From NCBI RefSeq assembly GCF_000745265.1, contig NZ_JQNN01000001.1, positions 186,001-250,000 of the forward strand: a stretch of DNA of 64,000 bases. The letters run 5' to 3'. Each line of letters starts with the position of its first letter. Within the stretch, counting starts at the first letter, position 1. Shown here piece by piece: positions 54,700 to 63,617 of the stretch. The translations under genes and the position numbers were made by a program. The notes under the pieces were generated by a model. The model saw nothing but the letters and a program-made list of their open reading frames with translations. It was not told the origin of the DNA and did no database searches. Origin of the DNA: Massilia sp. 9096 (GTDB lineage: Bacteria; Pseudomonadota; Gammaproteobacteria; Burkholderiales; Burkholderiaceae_D).

Positions 54700-55099
54700 A
54701 ATATTCCGTTCGAAACTTCTCGACAGGATGGTCGAGGTGGGAGGCACGCCGCCATTCGTCACGCGCGATCGCCCGCGGGTCAATCGGGTAGTCAAAACCT
54801 GTTGACCGGCACCGTTGATGGCGCGAGGGTTTCAAAAACATTTCTGAAACACATGTATATATGATTACTCAGAACTTACACGGTTGCAAGTTCAATATCT
54901 ATTGTGCTCTGTATGGACGGAAATGCCGGGAAACGAAATAGAGATTCCGGACAGCCTGGAAACCGCAGTGAGCCGCAATGCAGGCACCGGCGTACTGACG
55001 GTCTCATTTGTCCGCTACGGCACAGCCGTGGCGGGACAACGAGCGCAGCCTGTTCGTGCTATGGTTGCCACAACATTGGCTTCGATAGGGTGAACGAGC
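54700..55099. other. Intergenic region upstream of the dehydrogenase operon
   Basis: This roughly 400-bp gap holds the leftward operon promoter and the rightward small gene promoter, but I cannot pick convincing hexamers. An AT-rich patch lies at about 54838-54870. The short ORFs here have no coding signal that I trust. Confidence 0.4.
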
Positions 55100-55360
55100 A
55101 TGAATTTCAGCCTGAACTTTTTTGAACATAACGTATCGGTCGCCGAAGACACCTGGACTGCTTTATCGACGACCGGCAGCGATGCGTCGCTTGCGAGCGT
55201 CCGCGCCGTGATTCAGGGTGTATTGGAACGTGACGGAACTTTTACCGTGGAAGACAGCAACGACCAGGTCGTGCGGCGCATCGAGACGCCGTCCGAGTTC
55301 GAAGGTTACATGCAGGAGATCGAAATGCAGCGCAAGCAGTTTCAGCAGGACCAGGCCTAG
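55100..55360 (+). CDS. Small uncharacterised protein (86 aa)
   Basis: MNFSLNFFEHNVSVAEDTWT begins an acidic soluble protein ending in a Gln-rich helix (MQEIEMQRKQFQQDQA). No motif is recognised. The base composition is slightly lower in GC than its neighbours. It is convergent with the GFA gene, 15 bp away. Confidence 0.6.
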   Translation: MNFSLNFFEHNVSVAEDTWTALSTTGSDASLASVRAVIQGVLERDGTFTVEDSNDQVVRRIETPSEFEGYMQEIEMQRKQFQQDQA

Positions 55361-55375
55361 TATCGGCGCCGAAAC

Positions 55376-55777
55376 TCAGCGCGGATCGGCAGGCAGCGGC
55401 GCCCAGCCGCCGCTACGGCCATCGAGCAGCGTAACCGGCGCTGCCGCCGCTTCCTCGGCCGGGACGTCATCCAGGCAGGCCATGCTCACCGCGACGTAGT
55501 CTCCCCAGCGCGGCGACACACCCGTGTGAAACACACGCACGCCGCACACCGAGCAAAACCGGTGCGCCTCGGTGCGCGTATTGCAGCGGTACGTCGACAG
55601 CGACTCCGCGCCCGCCAGCAGGCGAAACGCCGAGGCGGGCACGATCGCCACCCAGCTGCGCTGCTTGGTGCACAGCGAGCAGTTGCACTGGATCGTGCCT
55701 TGGCCGAGATCGAGGTCGGCCGCGAAGCGCACCGCGCCGCAATGGCAGCTGCCGTGACAGGTGCGCAGCGCAGCCAT
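55376..55777 (-). CDS. GFA/CENP-V-family zinc-binding protein
   Basis: This 133-aa protein has the family cysteine pattern CHGSCHCGAVRF (about residues 7-18), IQCNCSLCTKQ (about 29-39) and FCSVCGVRVF (about 73-82), which together bind two zinc ions. The founder binds glutathione-formaldehyde adducts, but most members have no proven activity. It lies 4 bp from the CocE-type hydrolase gene on the same strand and may be co-transcribed downstream of it. Confidence 0.9.
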   Translation of the reverse strand: MAALRTCHGSCHCGAVRFAADLDLGQGTIQCNCSLCTKQRSWVAIVPASAFRLLAGAESLSTYRCNTRTEAHRFCSVCGVRVFHTGVSPRWGDYVAVSMACLDDVPAEEAAAAPVTLLDGRSGGWAPLPADPR

Positions 55778-55781
55778 GCGC

Positions 55782-57821
55782 TCAGCGCGCCGCCGACGCC
55801 GAAGCGGACGCCGAAGCCGCCTGCACCACCGGCAGCTCCACGAAGCTGGTGTGATACACGCGCTGGGTCGCCTTCTTGTAATCGGCAGGCTTGGCGAAGA
55901 AGATGTTCTCTACGTACGTCTGCGGATTGCGGTCGTACAGCGGGAACCAGCTCGACTGCACCTGCACCATGATGCGGTGGCCCGGCAGGAACACGTGGTT
56001 CGCGGTCGGCATGCCGAAGCGGTAGGACAGCGCCTTGTTGGCCGCCAGCGGCTTCGGCGTGTCCGGACCTTCGCGGTAGCGGCCGCGGAAGATGTCGGCC
56101 GACACCATCAATTGGTAGCCGCCCATCGCCGGCTGGCTGCCCACCTGGTCGGGGTAGACGTCGATGAGTTTGACGACCCAGTCCGAATCCGTCCCGCTGG
56201 TCGAGGCGACCAGGTTGGCGACCGGCTCGCCGCTGATTTTTACAGGTACGGTAAGCACGTCGGACGTGAAGGTGGCGACGTCGGTGCGGCCCGAGGCTTC
56301 GCGCTGGTCGTCGGCCAGCCAGCGCGGCCAGGTCTGGCCCTTGGCTTCGTCGTAGCCGTAAGGCGGGATCGGACGCTGGCGGAACGGCACCGGTTTCGAC
56401 GGATCGGACACGTATTCCTCGAAGCCTTTATCGTCGCCCGAGCCGCCCAGCACAGCCTTGGCGCCCGCAGCCAGGTGCAGCGCCACTGGCTGGATCGTGC
56501 ATGCGCGCGCGTCCGCGCAACCGCTCGGCCACGACGACAGCTGGCGCCATTTGTTGGTGCCGGTCTCGAACGCGGTGACGGTGGCGATCTGCGGCGCCGA
56601 CGTGTCGTCCTTCAGGTAGCGCGCGAGGAAGGGTTTGAGCACTTCCTGGCGCCAGTACAGCGACGTGTCGCTGCCGAAGCGCAGCGTGCCCAGCGTGCTG
56701 CCGTTCTCGATCGCGCCGCCGTGCACCCACGGCCCCATCGCCAGGTGCACCAGGCCCTTCTGGTCATGCGGCTTGATCGCCTTGTAGACCGCGATCGCGC
56801 CGTAGATGTCTTCGGCGTCCCACAGGCTGTGCACCAGCAGCGTCGGCACCGTCACCGGCTGCCGGGCCAGGATCTTGTCCATCGCCTGCTGCTGCCAGAA
56901 GCTGTCGTAGCTCGGGTGCGCCGTCAGCTTGCGCCAGAAGCCGCTTTGCTCCAGGCCGCGCTGGCGTCCGAGTTCGCCGGCCGACCCGGCGCGCATGTAC
57001 ATGTCGTAGTCGTCGTAGTTCGAGGTGTACCACTTGGCGGTGTTACCGCGCGTGACCACCTGTTCCATCACATACGACATGTTGATCTGCCTGAAGGCGC
57101 CGTTGTGGAACCAGTCGTCGCCTTTCCAGCCGTCGACCATCGGGTTCATCGGCACCGCCACCTTGAGCGCCGGGTGCGGATTCACCAGCGCCATCAGCGG
57201 CAGGAAGCCGTCGTAGCTGATGCCGATGATGCCGACCCGGCCATTCGATTCGGGGATGTTCTTGACCAGCCAGTCGATCGTGTCGTACGTGTCGGTCGAG
57301 TGGTCGACCGGGGTCGGGTTCAGCGGACCGTGCAGCGGGCGGTTCATCACGTAGTCGCCTTCGGAACCGTACTTGCCGCGCACGTCCTGCACCACGCGGA
57401 TGTAGCGCTCCTCGGTGATCACGTCGGCCGCGTTGTCGTAGCCGGTCAGGATGGTCTCCAGGTCCGAGCTGCTGGCCTGCGAGACCTGGGCGCTGGCGTC
57501 GTACGGCGTGCGGGTCAGCAGGATGCCGGCATGCTTCGCGCCCTTCGGGATCACGATGACGGTGTTCAGGCGGGTGCCGTCGCGCATCGGGATCATCACG
57601 GTGCGCTTGACGTAGTTGAAGTCGGCGGTCGGGCCGACGAATTCGGCCGGGGTCTCGGACGGCAGGGCAGGGTATTGCGGGGCGGGCGCCGCCGCGGCCG
57701 GGGCGGGCGCGGACTGCGGCTGGGCGGCGTCCTGCGCGTGCGCGAGGCCGGCCAGGGCCAGGGCGATCGGCGCCAGCGCGGCGGGGACGATACTGGACTT
57801 GATGCGGGCGAGGGACTTCAT
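55782..57821 (-). CDS. Exported CocE/NonD-family hydrolase (X-Pro dipeptidyl-peptidase fold)
   Basis: This 679-aa alpha/beta hydrolase has a signal peptide (MKSLARIKSSIVPAALAPIALALAGLAHA, cleavage about residue 29). The S15 core has MIPMRDGTRLNTVIVIPKG (about residues 74-92), the nucleophile elbow GISYDG (Ser about residue 203) and SLWDAED for the Asp region. A C-terminal jelly-roll (XPD_N-like/galactose-binding) starts at about residue 500 (VLTVPVKISGEPVANL). Members cleave esters, amides or X-Pro peptides and the substrate is not predictable. The small GFA gene follows it. Confidence 0.88.
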   Translation of the reverse strand: MKSLARIKSSIVPAALAPIALALAGLAHAQDAAQPQSAPAPAAAAPAPQYPALPSETPAEFVGPTADFNYVKRTVMIPMRDGTRLNTVIVIPKGAKHAGILLTRTPYDASAQVSQASSSDLETILTGYDNAADVITEERYIRVVQDVRGKYGSEGDYVMNRPLHGPLNPTPVDHSTDTYDTIDWLVKNIPESNGRVGIIGISYDGFLPLMALVNPHPALKVAVPMNPMVDGWKGDDWFHNGAFRQINMSYVMEQVVTRGNTAKWYTSNYDDYDMYMRAGSAGELGRQRGLEQSGFWRKLTAHPSYDSFWQQQAMDKILARQPVTVPTLLVHSLWDAEDIYGAIAVYKAIKPHDQKGLVHLAMGPWVHGGAIENGSTLGTLRFGSDTSLYWRQEVLKPFLARYLKDDTSAPQIATVTAFETGTNKWRQLSSWPSGCADARACTIQPVALHLAAGAKAVLGGSGDDKGFEEYVSDPSKPVPFRQRPIPPYGYDEAKGQTWPRWLADDQREASGRTDVATFTSDVLTVPVKISGEPVANLVASTSGTDSDWVVKLIDVYPDQVGSQPAMGGYQLMVSADIFRGRYREGPDTPKPLAANKALSYRFGMPTANHVFLPGHRIMVQVQSSWFPLYDRNPQTYVENIFFAKPADYKKATQRVYHTSFVELPVVQAASASASASAAR

Positions 57822-57959
57822 GGGCGGCTTGGTCCTGATCAGGGTTTGGTTTTTTTGAGAAGATTTCTGCGTCGATACATTAGCACAAGGGCAAGCCCGC
57901 AGTATTCGCAGCGTAATTTGGAGTAAAGCCTCGAAACCGCAGGCGCCGCCCGGTGTATA

Positions 57960-57979
57960 GTGAAAATATTTCTTTTCAC
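57960..57979 (+). promoter_or_regulatory. Inverted repeat overlapping a -10 element
   Basis: GTGAAAA (57960-57966) and TTTTCAC (57973-57979) face each other across TATTTC. The left arm overlaps TATAGT (57956-57961). This is a possible repressor site for the metal-dependent hydrolase gene. Confidence 0.4.
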
Positions 57980-57997
57980 ATCCTCGCGAGGAGAACC

Positions 57998-58822
57998 ATG
58001 TCCACGCTCACCGTCCGCAAACTCAACGTCGACCTGTCCAAAGGCTTCGAGCGCTACTGGCTAGCCGGCGACGTCTACCGCACCGCCTTCATGAACGCCT
58101 TGTCGATGAGCTTTCCGCTCGGCGAGCAGATGTTCATCGACAGCGTGCGCGCGGTGCCGCTCGAGACATTGCCGGACGCCGCGCTGCGCGCCGAGGTCAA
58201 GGACTTCGTCGGCCAGGAGGCCAGCCACCGCTTCGTGCACCAGCAGTACAACAACCAGCTAGCCAGGCAGGGCTACGACTACACGCTCGAACCCTCCGTC
58301 AAGGTGCGCGTCGGCCGCATCGCCAGGCTGCCGGTGCTGGACCGCCTGGCGATCACCTGCGCGCTCGAGCACTACACGGCGATGCTGGCCGACTTCGTGT
58401 TGCGCCATCCCGGGTTCTTCGACGGCGCCGACCCGCAGATGCGCACGCTGTGGTCCTGGCACGCGGCCGAGGAGACTGAGCACAAGGCGGTCGCCTTCGA
58501 CGTCTACCAGGCGGCCGGCGGCGGCTACGCCAGGCGCGCGCTGTGGTACCTGCACGTCAGCGTGATCTTCTGGCTCGACACGATGCGCCAGACCCACTAC
58601 AACCTGGCGCGCGACGGCCAGCGTTTCAAGCTCGCCAACTGGGCCAGTGCGGCGCGCACCTGGTTCGGACGCCGCGGCCTGGTGTGGAACCTGCTCAAGC
58701 CCGGCCTGGACTACCTGTCGCCGCGCTTTCACCCTTGGCAGCATGACAATCGCGCGCTGCTGGGCATGTGGCTGGAGCGCAACGACGACAGCTTCCGTGC
58801 GATCGGCAGCACGCCGTCCTGA
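57998..58822 (+). CDS. Predicted metal-dependent hydrolase, ferritin-like fold
   Basis: The start at 57998 (MSTLTVRKLNVDLSKGF) has a GAGGAG site. The 274-aa protein matches the DUF-type predicted metal-dependent hydrolase family. It has QEASHRFVHQQYNNQL (about residues 76-91), ALEHYTAML (about 126-134) and SWHAAEETEHKAVAFDVY (about 155-172). These E/H motifs, repeated on helices, would hold a di-metal site. The in vivo reaction is unknown. It is divergent from the CocE-type gene. Confidence 0.85.
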   Translation: MSTLTVRKLNVDLSKGFERYWLAGDVYRTAFMNALSMSFPLGEQMFIDSVRAVPLETLPDAALRAEVKDFVGQEASHRFVHQQYNNQLARQGYDYTLEPSVKVRVGRIARLPVLDRLAITCALEHYTAMLADFVLRHPGFFDGADPQMRTLWSWHAAEETEHKAVAFDVYQAAGGGYARRALWYLHVSVIFWLDTMRQTHYNLARDGQRFKLANWASAARTWFGRRGLVWNLLKPGLDYLSPRFHPWQHDNRALLGMWLERNDDSFRAIGSTPS

Positions 58823-58887
58823 GCCCGCCAGCGGGACGCGAGGGGCGCGCGGGTGTCATAATGCACGTCCATCGGAGGAAAAACATC

Positions 58888-59073
58888 GTGATTCGTTATC
58901 TGGGCACGCGCAAGAATGCGGAAGGCGCGGCTGTCTATGTATTCATCGTCAACGGACTGGAAAAGGAAGTCCGCGAGCATTCGCTCAAGCAGCATCCCGG
59001 CTGCTACGAGGCGCTGCCGGCCAGGGTGAAGGCGCAGATCGCGGCCAACCGGGCCTGGCTGTCCAAGTTGTGA
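58888..59073 (+). CDS. Small protein (61 aa)
   Basis: The GTG at 58888 has GGAGG 8 bases upstream and is preferred to the ATG at 58861. The product, MIRYLGTRKNAEGAAVYVFI onward, is basic and soluble with one beta-strand-rich half and a helical C-terminus. No family is recognised. Its stop overlaps the start of the next gene, so the two are coupled. Confidence 0.65.
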   Translation: MIRYLGTRKNAEGAAVYVFIVNGLEKEVREHSLKQHPGCYEALPARVKAQIAANRAWLSKL

Positions 59074-59585
59074 GGCCGGCGCGGGCCTTCCTGCTTGCCC
59101 CCATGCTGGCCGGCGCGCTGGCCGGTATGCTGACGACCTCGGGCATCGTCTCGGCCCAGACCGCCAGCGGCAAACCACCGTCGACCTTCGGCCCCGTCAT
59201 CGGCGCGGCGCTGCTGTGCCACGACCAGCTCGACAACGCCTATTTCTATCGCTACCTGCAGACCTCGTTCGGCCCGCCCTACAAGCACGCCGGCGGCGCG
59301 TACTGGTTTCGCACCGACGACGCCCAGCTGTGGGGCGCGCCGGTGTCCGAGGTGATGGTCAGCGACGACACCAGCGAACTGGTGTTCGTGGCGGCGGTGG
59401 CCGACGTCCCGCCCGACGAACTGGAACAGGCGATCCGCAAGTCGGCCGGCCTGGCCCATCCGGCGGCGGATGCATCCGCCTATCCTTTGCGGATATCGGC
59501 ACCCGGCAGTACGATCGCCTATTACAATGCGAAAAGCAAAATATACTGTGCGAAGTTCAAGCCGCTGCCGCAGGCCAACCGCTGA
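59070..59585 (+). CDS. Small exported protein (171 aa)
   Basis: A GTG at 59070 overlaps the previous TGA; an ATG at 59103 is also possible. Either way a hydrophobic signal (AFLLAPMLAGALAGMLTTSGIVSAQ, cleavage about residue 32) leads a mature domain with PVIGAALLCHDQLDNAYFYRYLQTSFGPPYKHAGGAYWF. No enzyme motif is recognised; a periplasmic location is inferred. It lies 24 bp before the ExeA-like ATPase gene. Confidence 0.7.
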   Translation: MRPARAFLLAPMLAGALAGMLTTSGIVSAQTASGKPPSTFGPVIGAALLCHDQLDNAYFYRYLQTSFGPPYKHAGGAYWFRTDDAQLWGAPVSEVMVSDDTSELVFVAAVADVPPDELEQAIRKSAGLAHPAADASAYPLRISAPGSTIAYYNAKSKIYCAKFKPLPQANR

Positions 59586-59609
59586 TCGCTGACCACTCAT
59601 CGCAGACGA

Positions 59610-61274
59610 ATGTACGTCGACTATTTCAATCTAAAGCAGGCCCCTTTCTCGATCGCGCCGGACCCGCGCTACCTGTTCATGAGCGAGCGGCACCGCGAGG
59701 CGCTGGCCCACCTGCTGTACGGGATCGGCAGCGGCGGCGGGTTCGTGCTGCTCACCGGCGAGATCGGCGCCGGCAAGACCACCGTGTGCCGCTGCTTCAT
59801 CGAGCAGGTGCCCGCCAACTGCCGCCTGGCCTACATCTTCAACCCGAAGCTGACGGCCCTGGAGCTGCTGCAGACGATCTGCGACGAGTTCCGCATCGAC
59901 TTGCCGGCCGGGGAGCGGATCGGGGTCAAGGGCTACGTCGACGCCATCAACGCCTACCTGCTGGCCAGCCACGCCCAGGGCAACAACAACGTGCTGGTGA
60001 TCGACGAGGCGCAAAATCTCTCGGCCGAGGTGCTCGAACAGCTGCGCCTTTTGACCAACCTGGAAACCAGCGAGCGCAAGCTGCTGCAGATCATCCTGAT
60101 CGGCCAGCCCGAGCTGCGCACGATGCTGGCGCGGCCCGAACTCGAACAGCTGGCCCAGCGCGTGATCGCGCGCTACCACCTGGGAGCGCTGTCGGCGCAG
60201 GAAACCGCGGCCTACGTCGGGCATCGCCTGGCGGTGGCCGGTGCGCATGCGGCCACGCCGATTCCCGCCGCGCTGGCGCCGCTGATCCACCGCCTGACCG
60301 GCGGCGTGCCGCGCCGGATCAATCTGCTGTGCGACCGCGCGCTGCTCGGCGCCTACGCCGAAAACAGCGCGCAGGTCACGCCCAGGATCCTGCGCCGCGC
60401 CGCCCAGGAAGTGTTCGCCGACGACGCCGCGCCCGCGCGCGCGCCAGTGCGCTGGCCGCTGGTCGCAGGCGGCGTGCTCGCCGGGGTGGCGATCAGCGCG
60501 GCGGCCTGGCAGGCAGCGCCGCGTGGACCGGCGGCCGCTTCGGGTGTCGTGCAGGCGGCGCCGGCATCGGCTGCGGCAACGGGCAACGCCAGGACCGTGG
60601 CATTGGCCAAGCCGGCCGCGCACGCGAGCGCCAAGCCTGCGGCCACGCCGCCCGCCGCCGCTGCCGCTGCCGATCCTGCGCCGGCCCAGCCGCTGGTGCT
60701 GGCCAGCCAGGACGACGCCCTGCGCGCGCTGGCCGGCCTGTGGGGCCAGGCGCTGCCGGGCGGCGAGCCGTGCCAGAGCGCGCCGCGCTTCGGCCTGCGC
60801 TGCTACCAGGGCCGCGGCGGGCTGTACGAACTGCGCCTGCTGGACCGCCCGGCCATCGTCGCGCTGCACGACGGCCAGAAGGTCGGCTACGCGCTGTTGT
60901 CGAACCTCGACGCCGATGGCGCCACGCTCACCGCCGGCGGGCGCCACGAAAAGGTCAGCCTGGGCGCGCTGGCCACGCGCTTCGATGGCGAATTCACCAC
61001 GCTGTGGAAGGCGCCGCGCGCATTCCGCGATGAAGTCAAACCGGGCGACACCGGGCCGGACGTCGACTGGATCGCCGCGCGCCTGGCGCAGATCAACAAG
61101 AGCGCGGCGCCTGCAAGCGCCCAGCCGCTCGACGAACCGACCCGGCGCCTGCTGCGCGCCTTCCAGGCCGGCCAGAACCTGAAGGCGGATGGCGTCGCCG
61201 GTCCGCGTACCTACATGCGCCTGAACCAGGTGAGCGGCGTCGACGAACCGCGCCTGCTGGCCGGGGGAAAATAA
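59610..61274 (+). CDS. gspA: ExeA/GspA-type AAA ATPase with peptidoglycan-binding domain
   Basis: This 554-aa type II secretion accessory protein has an N-terminal AAA domain (MYVDYFNLKQAPFSIAPDPRYLF; Walker A GEIGAGKTT, residues 50-58; Walker B NVLVIDEAQ, about 126-134; sensor region NLLCDRALLGAYAENS). A membrane helix follows (WPLVAGGVLAGVAISAAAWQ, about residues 288-307), then an Ala/Pro-rich linker. A PG_binding_1-like C-terminal domain (LDEPTRRLLRAFQAGQNLKADGVAGPRTYMRLNQ) completes it. In Aeromonas, ExeA/ExeB insert the secretin through peptidoglycan. gspB follows after 1 bp. Confidence 0.93.
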   Translation: MYVDYFNLKQAPFSIAPDPRYLFMSERHREALAHLLYGIGSGGGFVLLTGEIGAGKTTVCRCFIEQVPANCRLAYIFNPKLTALELLQTICDEFRIDLPAGERIGVKGYVDAINAYLLASHAQGNNNVLVIDEAQNLSAEVLEQLRLLTNLETSERKLLQIILIGQPELRTMLARPELEQLAQRVIARYHLGALSAQETAAYVGHRLAVAGAHAATPIPAALAPLIHRLTGGVPRRINLLCDRALLGAYAENSAQVTPRILRRAAQEVFADDAAPARAPVRWPLVAGGVLAGVAISAAAWQAAPRGPAAASGVVQAAPASAAATGNARTVALAKPAAHASAKPAATPPAAAAAADPAPAQPLVLASQDDALRALAGLWGQALPGGEPCQSAPRFGLRCYQGRGGLYELRLLDRPAIVALHDGQKVGYALLSNLDADGATLTAGGRHEKVSLGALATRFDGEFTTLWKAPRAFRDEVKPGDTGPDVDWIAARLAQINKSAAPASAQPLDEPTRRLLRAFQAGQNLKADGVAGPRTYMRLNQVSGVDEPRLLAGGK

Positions 61275-61275
61275 T

Positions 61276-62070
61276 ATGTCCTATATCCTCGAAGCCCTGA
61301 AGAAGGCGCAGGCCGAACGCCAGCTCGGCAACGCGCCGACCATCCACGCACCGCAGCCGGTGCAGGCTTCCGCCGCTGCCGGTAACGAGCTGGCGGGCAG
61401 CCGCAAGCCGCTCTTGCTCGGTGTCGGCGCCGGCGTGGTCGTGGCGCTGGCCGGCGCGGCGCTGCTGTGGCATCGGGCGCCGGCGCCCGGGGTGCAGGTC
61501 GCGCAGGCGCCGCAGGCGGTGGCCGCGGCGCCATCGGCGGCCTCATCGGCGCCAAGCTCCACGACCTCATCGGCGATGCACCCGGCGCCATCGGCCGCCG
61601 GCGGCACCGCCGCGGCCACGCTGGCGGTACGTGCACCGGAATCGCTGCCTGCGCCGCTGTCCGCGCCGCCGCGCGCGGCGCAAACGCGCGCAGGCGCGCC
61701 CGCGTCGCCGCCGGCTGGAGCCGTCGGTGGCGCCGATGCGCGCAACGCCGCGCCGGCGCCGGTCAATGCCGCCCCGGCGCCGCTCCAGGCGCAGGCCGCG
61801 CCCGCCGCCCCGGTGTCCGCACCCGCGGCCGCGGCCGAAGGCAGCCTGCCCTTGCTGCAGCAGTTGCCCGAGTCGGTCCGGGCGCAGATCCCGCGCGTGA
61901 GCTTCGGCGGCTATATGTATTCGGCCAACCCGGCCGACCGCCTGGTGCTGGTCGACAAGGGATTGCGCCACGAAGGCGAGGAGGTCGGGCCGGGACTGGT
62001 GCTCGAGAAGCTGCTGCCGCACGCGGCCGTCATGAATTTCCGCGGGGTGCGCTACCGTGTCGCGTACTGA
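61276..62070 (+). CDS. gspB: General secretion pathway protein B
   Basis: The partner of GspA is a 264-aa protein beginning with the canonical [19 protein letters not shown] membrane helix ([23 protein letters not shown], about residues 43-65) and a long Ala/Pro-rich periplasmic linker follow. The conserved GspB C-terminal domain ([62 protein letters not shown]) contains the usual pattern. It is tightly coupled to gspA. No other gsp genes are in this window. Confidence 0.93.
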   Translation: MSYILEALKKAQAERQLGNAPTIHAPQPVQASAAAGNELAGSRKPLLLGVGAGVVVALAGAALLWHRAPAPGVQVAQAPQAVAAAPSAASSAPSSTTSSAMHPAPSAAGGTAAATLAVRAPESLPAPLSAPPRAAQTRAGAPASPPAGAVGGADARNAAPAPVNAAPAPLQAQAAPAAPVSAPAAAAEGSLPLLQQLPESVRAQIPRVSFGGYMYSANPADRLVLVDKGLRHEGEEVGPGLVLEKLLPHAAVMNFRGVRYRVAY

Positions 62071-62105
62071 ATCGCCGCTTACTGAAGAATATTGAAGAAT
62101 CGAAG

Positions 62106-62648
62106 ATGGAAGTTGCAGAAGTTGCAGGCGTTATAAAAACGCCCGTGCTGGGGGTGATCGGCTGGTCGGGCAGCGGCAAGACCACGCTGCTGGAATACCT
62201 GGTGGCCCAGCTGGCCGGGCGGGGCGTGCGCGTCAACGTCGTCAAGCACAGCCACCACGACATCGTGCTGGAGCCGCCGCACAAGGACAGCGCGCGCCTG
62301 CGTACGGCCGGCGCGGCCGAGGTGATGATCGCCTCGCCGTACCGCATCGCCATCATGCGCGAGCTGCGCGGCAACGAGGAGCCGCCGCTGGCCGAACTGC
62401 TCGAGCGCCTCGCGCCGGCCGACCTGACCCTGGTCGAAGGCTACAAATGGGAGCCCCTGCCCAAGCTGGAAGTGTTCCGGCCGGAAGTCGGCAAGGCGCC
62501 GGTGTACCCGGACGATCCGCACATCGCCGCGGTGGCGTCGAACGCGCCGCGGCCGGCGCAGCTGGCGGCGCACGTGGCCTGGCTCGATCTCGACGACCCG
62601 GAAGCCGTGCTGCGCTGGGTCATGGGACGGATCGCATCAATCGCCTAA
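62106..62648 (+). CDS. mobB: Molybdopterin-guanine dinucleotide biosynthesis protein B
   Basis: This 180-aa P-loop GTPase assists MobA in forming molybdopterin-guanine dinucleotide. It has [20 protein letters not shown] (Walker A, residues 19-26), [28 protein letters not shown] (about 44-71) and [17 protein letters not shown] (about 108-124), all typical. The chosen ATG at 62106 begins [13 protein letters not shown]. It lies 35 bp after gspB, with no other molybdenum genes nearby. Confidence 0.93.
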   Translation: MEVAEVAGVIKTPVLGVIGWSGSGKTTLLEYLVAQLAGRGVRVNVVKHSHHDIVLEPPHKDSARLRTAGAAEVMIASPYRIAIMRELRGNEEPPLAELLERLAPADLTLVEGYKWEPLPKLEVFRPEVGKAPVYPDDPHIAAVASNAPRPAQLAAHVAWLDLDDPEAVLRWVMGRIASIA

Positions 62649-62701
62649 AGTTCGCGCGGGTATTGACGTTAACGGTGGATCACCCCCAACAGGAGAGCAG
62701 C

Positions 62702-62902
62702 ATGGACGTCACCGGTATCGCCAAACTCGCCACCAGCATCGCCGACACCGGCTTGCGCCAGGATGTCAGCATGACGATGCTCAAGAAAGCCCAGGACATC
62801 CAGTCCACCACCGCAACCCAGCTGCTGGCCGCGCTGCCGCCGGTGACGCCGGCGCAGAACCTGCCGCCGCACCTGGGCAACCACATTAATACGACTGCCT
62901 GA
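62702..62902 (+). CDS. YjfB-family putative motility protein
   Basis: This 66-aa protein runs from ATG 62702, with AGGAGAG upstream. The start [47 protein letters not shown] matches the small YjfB family annotated as putative motility protein, often near flagellar genes. No flagellar gene is in this window. The product is soluble and mostly helical. It has its own spacer from mobB. Confidence 0.82.
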   Translation: MDVTGIAKLATSIADTGLRQDVSMTMLKKAQDIQSTTATQLLAALPPVTPAQNLPPHLGNHINTTA

Positions 62903-63251
62903 GCCCGACCGCCCGGACACCGGCGCCCGAGCGATCCGCAAAAAAATTCGCGGCCGCTGTCAACAGGCGCTCCCGTCGACGCGTTATCGCACCACGTACC
63001 CGGCGCACCGGGGCAGGCCACATAATCGGAATCGCAAGGAAACAGCGCGCTTCGTTGCGATTCCAGCCGCTCCAGCCCTGCCATATCGCTGTCGCGCATG
63101 CGCGCGCAGTCCACAAGGCCGCCCCTCGCCGGTGTACGAACCCCGCCCGCCGGGCGGACCGATCCGAAGCGGCTCCCCCCGCACCGATTCCACACCGATG
63201 TTAGTATTGCGGGCGCGCATGCCTACGTGCAGCTCATCAACAGGAGAAACC
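62903..63251. other. Intergenic region before the bufferin-type operon
   Basis: About 350 bp of non-coding sequence. Predicted ORFs here are Arg/Ser/Trp-rich and lack ribosome sites. I cannot identify clear sigma70 hexamers; an ECF-type promoter is expected from related loci but not demonstrable here. An AGGAG site precedes the start at 63252. Confidence 0.4.
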
Positions 63252-63575
63252 ATGAATAAACGTCACGCACTGATCGCCGCCGCACTCGCGAGCGTGTGCG
63301 CGGCCAACGCTTCGGCCGGCGGCCAGATGGATACGCAGGGCAAGAGCGACCAGGACAAATGCTATGGCATCGCCAAGGCCGGCCAGAACGATTGCGGCAC
63401 CGCCGTGCATGGCTGCGCCGGCATGGCCGCGACCGACAGCGACCCGGGCGAATGGAAATACGTGCCGAAGGGCACATGCGACAAGGTCGGTGGCAAGCTC
63501 AATCCTCCCCAGCAGCAGGACAAGCCGGCAGCGCAGACCGCGCCGGGTGCGCAGGTCGAGTCCCAGGGCCGCTGA
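63252..63575 (+). CDS. Bufferin-type DUF2282 precursor peptide (BufA1-like)
   Basis: This 107-aa exported protein has a signal peptide ([22 protein letters not shown], cleavage about residue 22). The DUF2282 core is [50 protein letters not shown], with four cysteines (about residues 37, 48, 55, 76). Published work shows such precursors are modified by the adjacent DUF692 (MNIO) enzyme into copper-binding bufferins. A Pro/Gln-rich tail of about 20 residues follows. The DUF692 gene starts 42 bp downstream. Copper control is expected but no operator was recognised. Confidence 0.88.
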   Translation: MNKRHALIAAALASVCAANASAGGQMDTQGKSDQDKCYGIAKAGQNDCGTAVHGCAGMAATDSDPGEWKYVPKGTCDKVGGKLNPPQQQDKPAAQTAPGAQVESQGR

Positions 63576-63617
63576 ACCGCTGAGCCGCTTCATCCCCGGA
63601 CATACGGCAGGCAACCC

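Noticed and set aside
54884..55093. A 69-aa ORF before the small gene at 55100
   Set aside because: TTG start without ribosome site and no coding-like composition.
62680..63195. A 171-aa minus-strand ORF before the bufferin locus
   Set aside because: Trp/Arg/Gly-rich translation overlapping the YjfB-like gene; no supporting signals.
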